The notes beneath the pieces are model-generated. The model was not told where the DNA came from. It did not search any database and worked only from the letters and a program-made list of their open reading frames with translations. This document shows, one piece after another, positions 7,196 through 10,087 of a stretch of DNA of 10,087 nt; the stretch's first letter is position 1, and every line of letters begins with the position of its first letter. The position numbers and the translations under genes are program-made. The DNA comes from Caldisericaceae bacterium (GTDB lineage: Bacteria > Caldisericota > Caldisericia > Caldisericales > Caldisericaceae), in assembly GCA_026987225.1 (NCBI GenBank), contig JALSNB010000200.1, forward strand, positions 1 through 10,087. Direction: 5' to 3'.

Positions 7196-8924
7196 AATTA
7201 CTCACTGGACAATTGGTAGAAAAGACGGAATAGGCACTGCCATTTCCGATAAATCCTATGTTTATTTTACCATAGGAAACGGAAGGCTTACGGAAACATA
7301 CTTTCCCTCCCCCGATCAAATTGTTTTGCATTCAATTACTCTCTTTTTGAACGGCGAGAAAAGTGAAACCGAATTTGAGAGATCCGTAAAAATTCCCTAT
7401 AAAAACGCTCCTATTTATAGAATATTATCGTCTGTTGTAAAAAAAGAGATTTTTACCGATCCCGATTCGGATACCCTTATTTTGTGTTATCGTGTAAAGA
7501 ACAGGCATAATATTTTAAAAATTGCTTTCCCTTTTCGCTTTAGTATTTTAGAAAAGTCGGAAAACAATGTTCTTATCAGGATGAATGGCATATATATATT
7601 CGTGCGTCTTGATAGGAAATTTTTAATTGACTCTTATGACAAGTTCTTGTTGTTGAAAATTTCAGATACTGATTTTACTGTTTTTATTTCTTTCGGTAGG
7701 CACGAAGATTTGGGTTTTAATAAAAACATCAATGTGAACGTTTCGAGAGAGCGCTTTGTTGCAGAGTGGAACAATTACGTTGAAAGCTTTGATATGGCCG
7801 GAAAGGGAATGCTTTACAGAAGGAGCCTTATAACCATAAAATCGATGGAAGACAAAAACCATAGAGGTGCGGCTGTTGCGTCTCTTGCAATTCCGTGGAG
7901 AAGCCGAGCGGAGCTTTCCGAGAAAAACGGTTATCATCTTGTATGGGTGAGAGATCTGTTCTTTTCCGCTCTTGCCATGCATCTTGCAGGAGACACTCGG
8001 TTTGCAAACAGTGCCCTTAATTATATGCTCAATAAGCTTATGAGGCCTGACGGAAGCTTTAAACAAAATACAACTGTTGCCGGTGAAGAGCGGTGGCATG
8101 CAACTCAAATGGATCAGGTGGCTTTGCCTGTTATTTTTTCTTATATGCTCAACAGGTACGATCTTGTTTCCGAACTTGAGAAAAGTGTAAATTTCATTTT
8201 AAAAAACGGGCCTTGGAGTGAGCAGGAGCGTTGGGAAGAAATTTCCGGTTTTTCACCGTATGCAATGAGTTTACAATGGAAAGCGCTCGAGTATTACGCT
8301 GATATGAGGAAAAACATGGGGCTTGGTTACGAAAACTACAAAAACAAAGCAAAGGAGTTCGCCAGGAATATACCGCGGTTTTGCTATACAAAATCCGGTG
8401 TATTTTATCCTCATCAATATTTTGTCCGTGTCTCGCATGGCAATCCGGACAAAGATATAATAAGTTTGAAAGGAAAAACTTTTTCTGCCCGTGAAATGAT
8501 TTCTGCGGATTTTCTTTACCTTGTTTTTACCGAACTTTATCGCCCTGAAAGTCAAATGATTAAAAACAGCATTGAAGTGGTGGATCGCATTTTGCGTGTG
8601 GAAACGCCCAAAGGTATTTCTTTCTATCGGTATAACGGTGATACGTATGGATTTGACGGTTCCGTTCCTAAGGGAAGGCTCTGGGTAATTCTTACTGCGG
8701 AGCGTGGAATTTACGAAATGCTTTTGGGAAATGATGTATCGCATTTTCTTTCTTCGGTCGAGCATTTTGCGACATCTTCATTCATGCTGCCCGAGCAGGT
8801 TTTTGAGAATGGACTTCCTACCGAATCGGCGGCTCCGCTTGCATGGAGCCACGCAGCTTATATCATTCTTTATGAACTGGCAAACAAAAGGAGAAATTTG
8901 TTTTCTCCACTTGTTCACAAATAA
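7179..8924 (+). CDS. Cytoplasmic GH15 glucoamylase/glucodextranase-type enzyme
   Basis: Predicted exo-acting glucosidase of about 581 residues that would release glucose from the non-reducing ends of imported oligosaccharides. Residues about 9-205 form the bacterial GH15 N-terminal beta-sandwich (HWTIGRKDGIGTA, then GNGRLTETYFP). Residues about 210-575 are the alpha/alpha barrel, with GYHLVWVRD (251-259), QERWEEISGFSP with expected general acid Glu353, RYNGDTYGFDG (484-494), and LPEQVFENG with expected base Glu539, followed by PLAWSHAAY. Both catalytic glutamates are present. There is no signal peptide, so it should act in the cytoplasm. The start is uncertain: GTG 7179 is used here with 17-bp overlap with the malG-type gene; TTG 7158 and an ATT at 7197 are alternatives, and no ATG exists before the conserved domain. 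Substrate may be alpha-1,4 (maltodextrin) or alpha-1,6 (isomalto) linked; alpha-1,4 fits the GH57 neighbour better. Confidence 0.9.
   Translation: MRLKDKITHWTIGRKDGIGTAISDKSYVYFTIGNGRLTETYFPSPDQIVLHSITLFLNGEKSETEFERSVKIPYKNAPIYRILSSVVKKEIFTDPDSDTLILCYRVKNRHNILKIAFPFRFSILEKSENNVLIRMNGIYIFVRLDRKFLIDSYDKFLLLKISDTDFTVFISFGRHEDLGFNKNINVNVSRERFVAEWNNYVESFDMAGKGMLYRRSLITIKSMEDKNHRGAAVASLAIPWRSRAELSEKNGYHLVWVRDLFFSALAMHLAGDTRFANSALNYMLNKLMRPDGSFKQNTTVAGEERWHATQMDQVALPVIFSYMLNRYDLVSELEKSVNFILKNGPWSEQERWEEISGFSPYAMSLQWKALEYYADMRKNMGLGYENYKNKAKEFARNIPRFCYTKSGVFYPHQYFVRVSHGNPDKDIISLKGKTFSAREMISADFLYLVFTELYRPESQMIKNSIEVVDRILRVETPKGISFYRYNGDTYGFDGSVPKGRLWVILTAERGIYEMLLGNDVSHFLSSVEHFATSSFMLPEQVFENGLPTESAAPLAWSHAAYIILYELANKRRNLFSPLVHK
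8881..8908 (-). terminator. Candidate intrinsic terminator for the - strand gene, inside the GH15 gene end
   Basis: Read on the - strand, GGAGAAA (8908-8902) and TTTCTCC (8896-8890) form a perfect 7-bp stem with a 5-base loop. TTTTGTTTG (8889-8881) follows as a T-rich tail. It lies about 70 bases past the stop of the - strand surface-protein gene and overlaps the last codons of the GH15 gene. On the + strand the stem is followed by ACTTG with no T run, so it would work only for leftward transcription. The stem is short, so this is tentative. Confidence 0.4.
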
Positions 8925-8978
8925 GCTTCCGGAACGGGCAAAACTATTCTATTTTGTATTGATGTTTGGAGAACTGTT
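8925..8978. other. Convergent intergenic spacer
   Basis: Only 54 bases separate the GH15 stop from the stop of the convergent - strand gene. The spacer holds a short palindrome TTCCGGAA (8928-8935) but no stem followed by a T run on the + strand. How the sugar operon transcript ends is therefore not visible here. Confidence 0.5.
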
Positions 8979-10087
8979 TTAAGGAATCATATCGCACATC
9001 TTCAAAAATTCTATTTTGCTATCGGTTATGATTACCGCGCTTCCGAGTCCGTTGTCTGAAAGTGTGTCGAGATCCGCATATTCTTTTCCGTTAATTGTTT
9101 TTGTGTTTTTAATGTCTTTATCGTTAAAGTACCCCAGCACCTGAGTTTTCGGTATGTATATGTCTCCGTTCATGTATTTTATGTCAACGTCTTTTTTGCT
9201 TAAAGTCGTTGAATGATACACCCAGCCGAGCAGGGCTCCGTAAAGTCTTACTCCGACATTTTCTCCGTTCACCGTGAGCCCGCCGAAACCGCACTCTCCT
9301 TTAACTTTCAGCGTGACGATGCCATTTGCATCTGTTTTTGTCCCGTACTTTCCTATCGGTTTGTTTACTATGGGCTTTCCGTTTGCATCGGTTATGAAAA
9401 GCTTTATCGTTTCTTCGGTATCTTCCGGAATTACAACCGTGCTGTCCCCTCTGCCGAACAGTTCTTCAGCCGTTTTCACGGGCGGCAGCGGAGTCGCTTT
9501 GTAAAAAACATAGAACGGGCTGCCTCCGATTGTATATTTACCGATTTCGTTAAACGTAACCTTTTTCGAAAATATCCTGTATCCGTTTTCTTCTTTTGAG
9601 TCGATATGCACTTTCTTACCCGAAGGGAAAACAATATCAAAGCTCGTTTCGGTTGCTTCTTTTTCTATGTACCCGCTTATATTTACGGTTTCGTTTGCGA
9701 AAATATTGGAGTAGGCAACCTCTGCGCCGGAGCAACATACGTCTATAAGCGGTCTGTCATCGTTAAGTACAATCCATTTCATTTCATTTATGTAGCGCTC
9801 GGAATAATCTTCCAGGTCAAATATAGAAGAAAGTCTTGATTTTCCTACATTATTGTAGGTGAATAAATCAAAATTCGAAATAGTTATGTTCTGCGTAAGA
9901 TTAACCGTTTTTTCCAAAATGTTTTCCGGAGAAACGAGTTTTATTATATGCACTCCTTCCGGAACGTTTTCCAATTTGCACGGTGTTGTTTTTCCGGTAA
10001 AATTTCCGTCAAGATAAACCGTGTAGGGAAATTTTAATAATGTGTAATTTTGCTCCGGATCAACGTTAATGACAAATTGGCTATTTT
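8979..10087 (-). CDS. PEGA/Ig-like cell-surface protein, 5' end beyond the right edge
   Basis: The - strand frame is open from the window edge to TAA at 8981-8979, giving 368 visible residues; the true start is outside. Visible residues about 20-66 match a PEGA domain (VYLDGNFTGKT, then LENVPEGVHIIKL), a small beta fold found in surface and envelope proteins. About 130-195 is beta-rich and Ig-like (ISGYIEKEATETSFDIVFPSGKK, then NEIGKYTIGGS in two blocks). About 228-265 resembles a Big_1/invasin-like Ig segment (ITDANGKPIVNKPIG, then KTDANGIVTLKV). The C-terminal 55-60 residues, with INGKEYADLDTLSDNGLGS, faintly resemble half of a stalk (copper-amine-oxidase-N) domain. No catalytic motif is seen. 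It faces the sugar operon tail-to-tail and is probably functionally unrelated. An in-frame TTG at 9974 is not a credible start because it lies inside the PEGA domain. Confidence 0.8.
   Translation of the reverse strand, partial: NSQFVINVDPEQNYTLLKFPYTVYLDGNFTGKTTPCKLENVPEGVHIIKLVSPENILEKTVNLTQNITISNFDLFTYNNVGKSRLSSIFDLEDYSERYINEMKWIVLNDDRPLIDVCCSGAEVAYSNIFANETVNISGYIEKEATETSFDIVFPSGKKVHIDSKEENGYRIFSKKVTFNEIGKYTIGGSPFYVFYKATPLPPVKTAEELFGRGDSTVVIPEDTEETIKLFITDANGKPIVNKPIGKYGTKTDANGIVTLKVKGECGFGGLTVNGENVGVRLYGALLGWVYHSTTLSKKDVDIKYMNGDIYIPKTQVLGYFNDKDIKNTKTINGKEYADLDTLSDNGLGSAVIITDSKIEFLKMCDMIP

Noticed and set aside
1..10087. CRISPR array, tRNA, rRNA, insertion sequence or phage genes
   Set aside because: I see no regularly spaced repeats, no cloverleaf or rRNA-like sequence, and no transposase, integrase or terminal inverted repeats.

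Overview
The window holds a starch/alpha-glucan utilisation locus on the + strand and the 3' part of an unrelated cell-surface protein gene on the - strand. Base composition is moderately AT-rich, Shine-Dalgarno sequences are strong and purine-rich (AGGAGGTG, AAAGGAGGT), and there are lipoprotein signal peptides, GH57 chemistry, C-terminal 'stalk' domains and a PEGA domain. Together these suggest an anaerobic, fermentative, possibly thermophilic bacterium of a Firmicutes-like, Caldisericum-like or Coprothermobacter-like lineage. I cannot fix the taxon from the sequence alone.

Layout: 1-157 is a leader region with no gene I can defend. 158-3889 encodes a large GH57 lipoprotein: signal peptide and lipobox, GH57 catalytic part, a glucodextranase C-terminal-type module, a DUF11/CARDB-like beta domain and a copper-amine-oxidase-N-type stalk. 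3890-4069 contains a good sigma70-type promoter. 4070-5323 encodes a MalE-type sugar-binding lipoprotein. 5333-5361 is a near-textbook intrinsic terminator between the binding-protein gene and the permease genes. 5376-6341 and 6338-7195 encode MalF-type and MalG-type permeases with a 4-bp overlap. About 7179-8924 encodes a GH15 glucoamylase/glucodextranase-type enzyme with no signal peptide. The locus then meets a convergent - strand gene, 8979 to the right edge, for a PEGA/Ig-like surface protein whose 5' end lies outside the window.

Working model (inference from family knowledge): the surface GH57 enzyme cuts extracellular alpha-glucan into oligosaccharides, the MalEFG-type importer takes them up, and the cytoplasmic GH15 exo-enzyme releases glucose from the non-reducing ends. 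No ABC ATPase (MalK/MsmK) and no regulator is present in the window, so the ATPase is probably shared and encoded elsewhere. The terminator after the binding-protein gene would let that protein be made in excess over the permeases. The locus is mostly conventional. The points most worth a second look are the division of glucodextranase-like modules between two proteins, the internal terminator placed against the malF-type ribosome binding site, the unresolved GH15 start, and a - strand terminator candidate lying inside the end of the GH15 gene.
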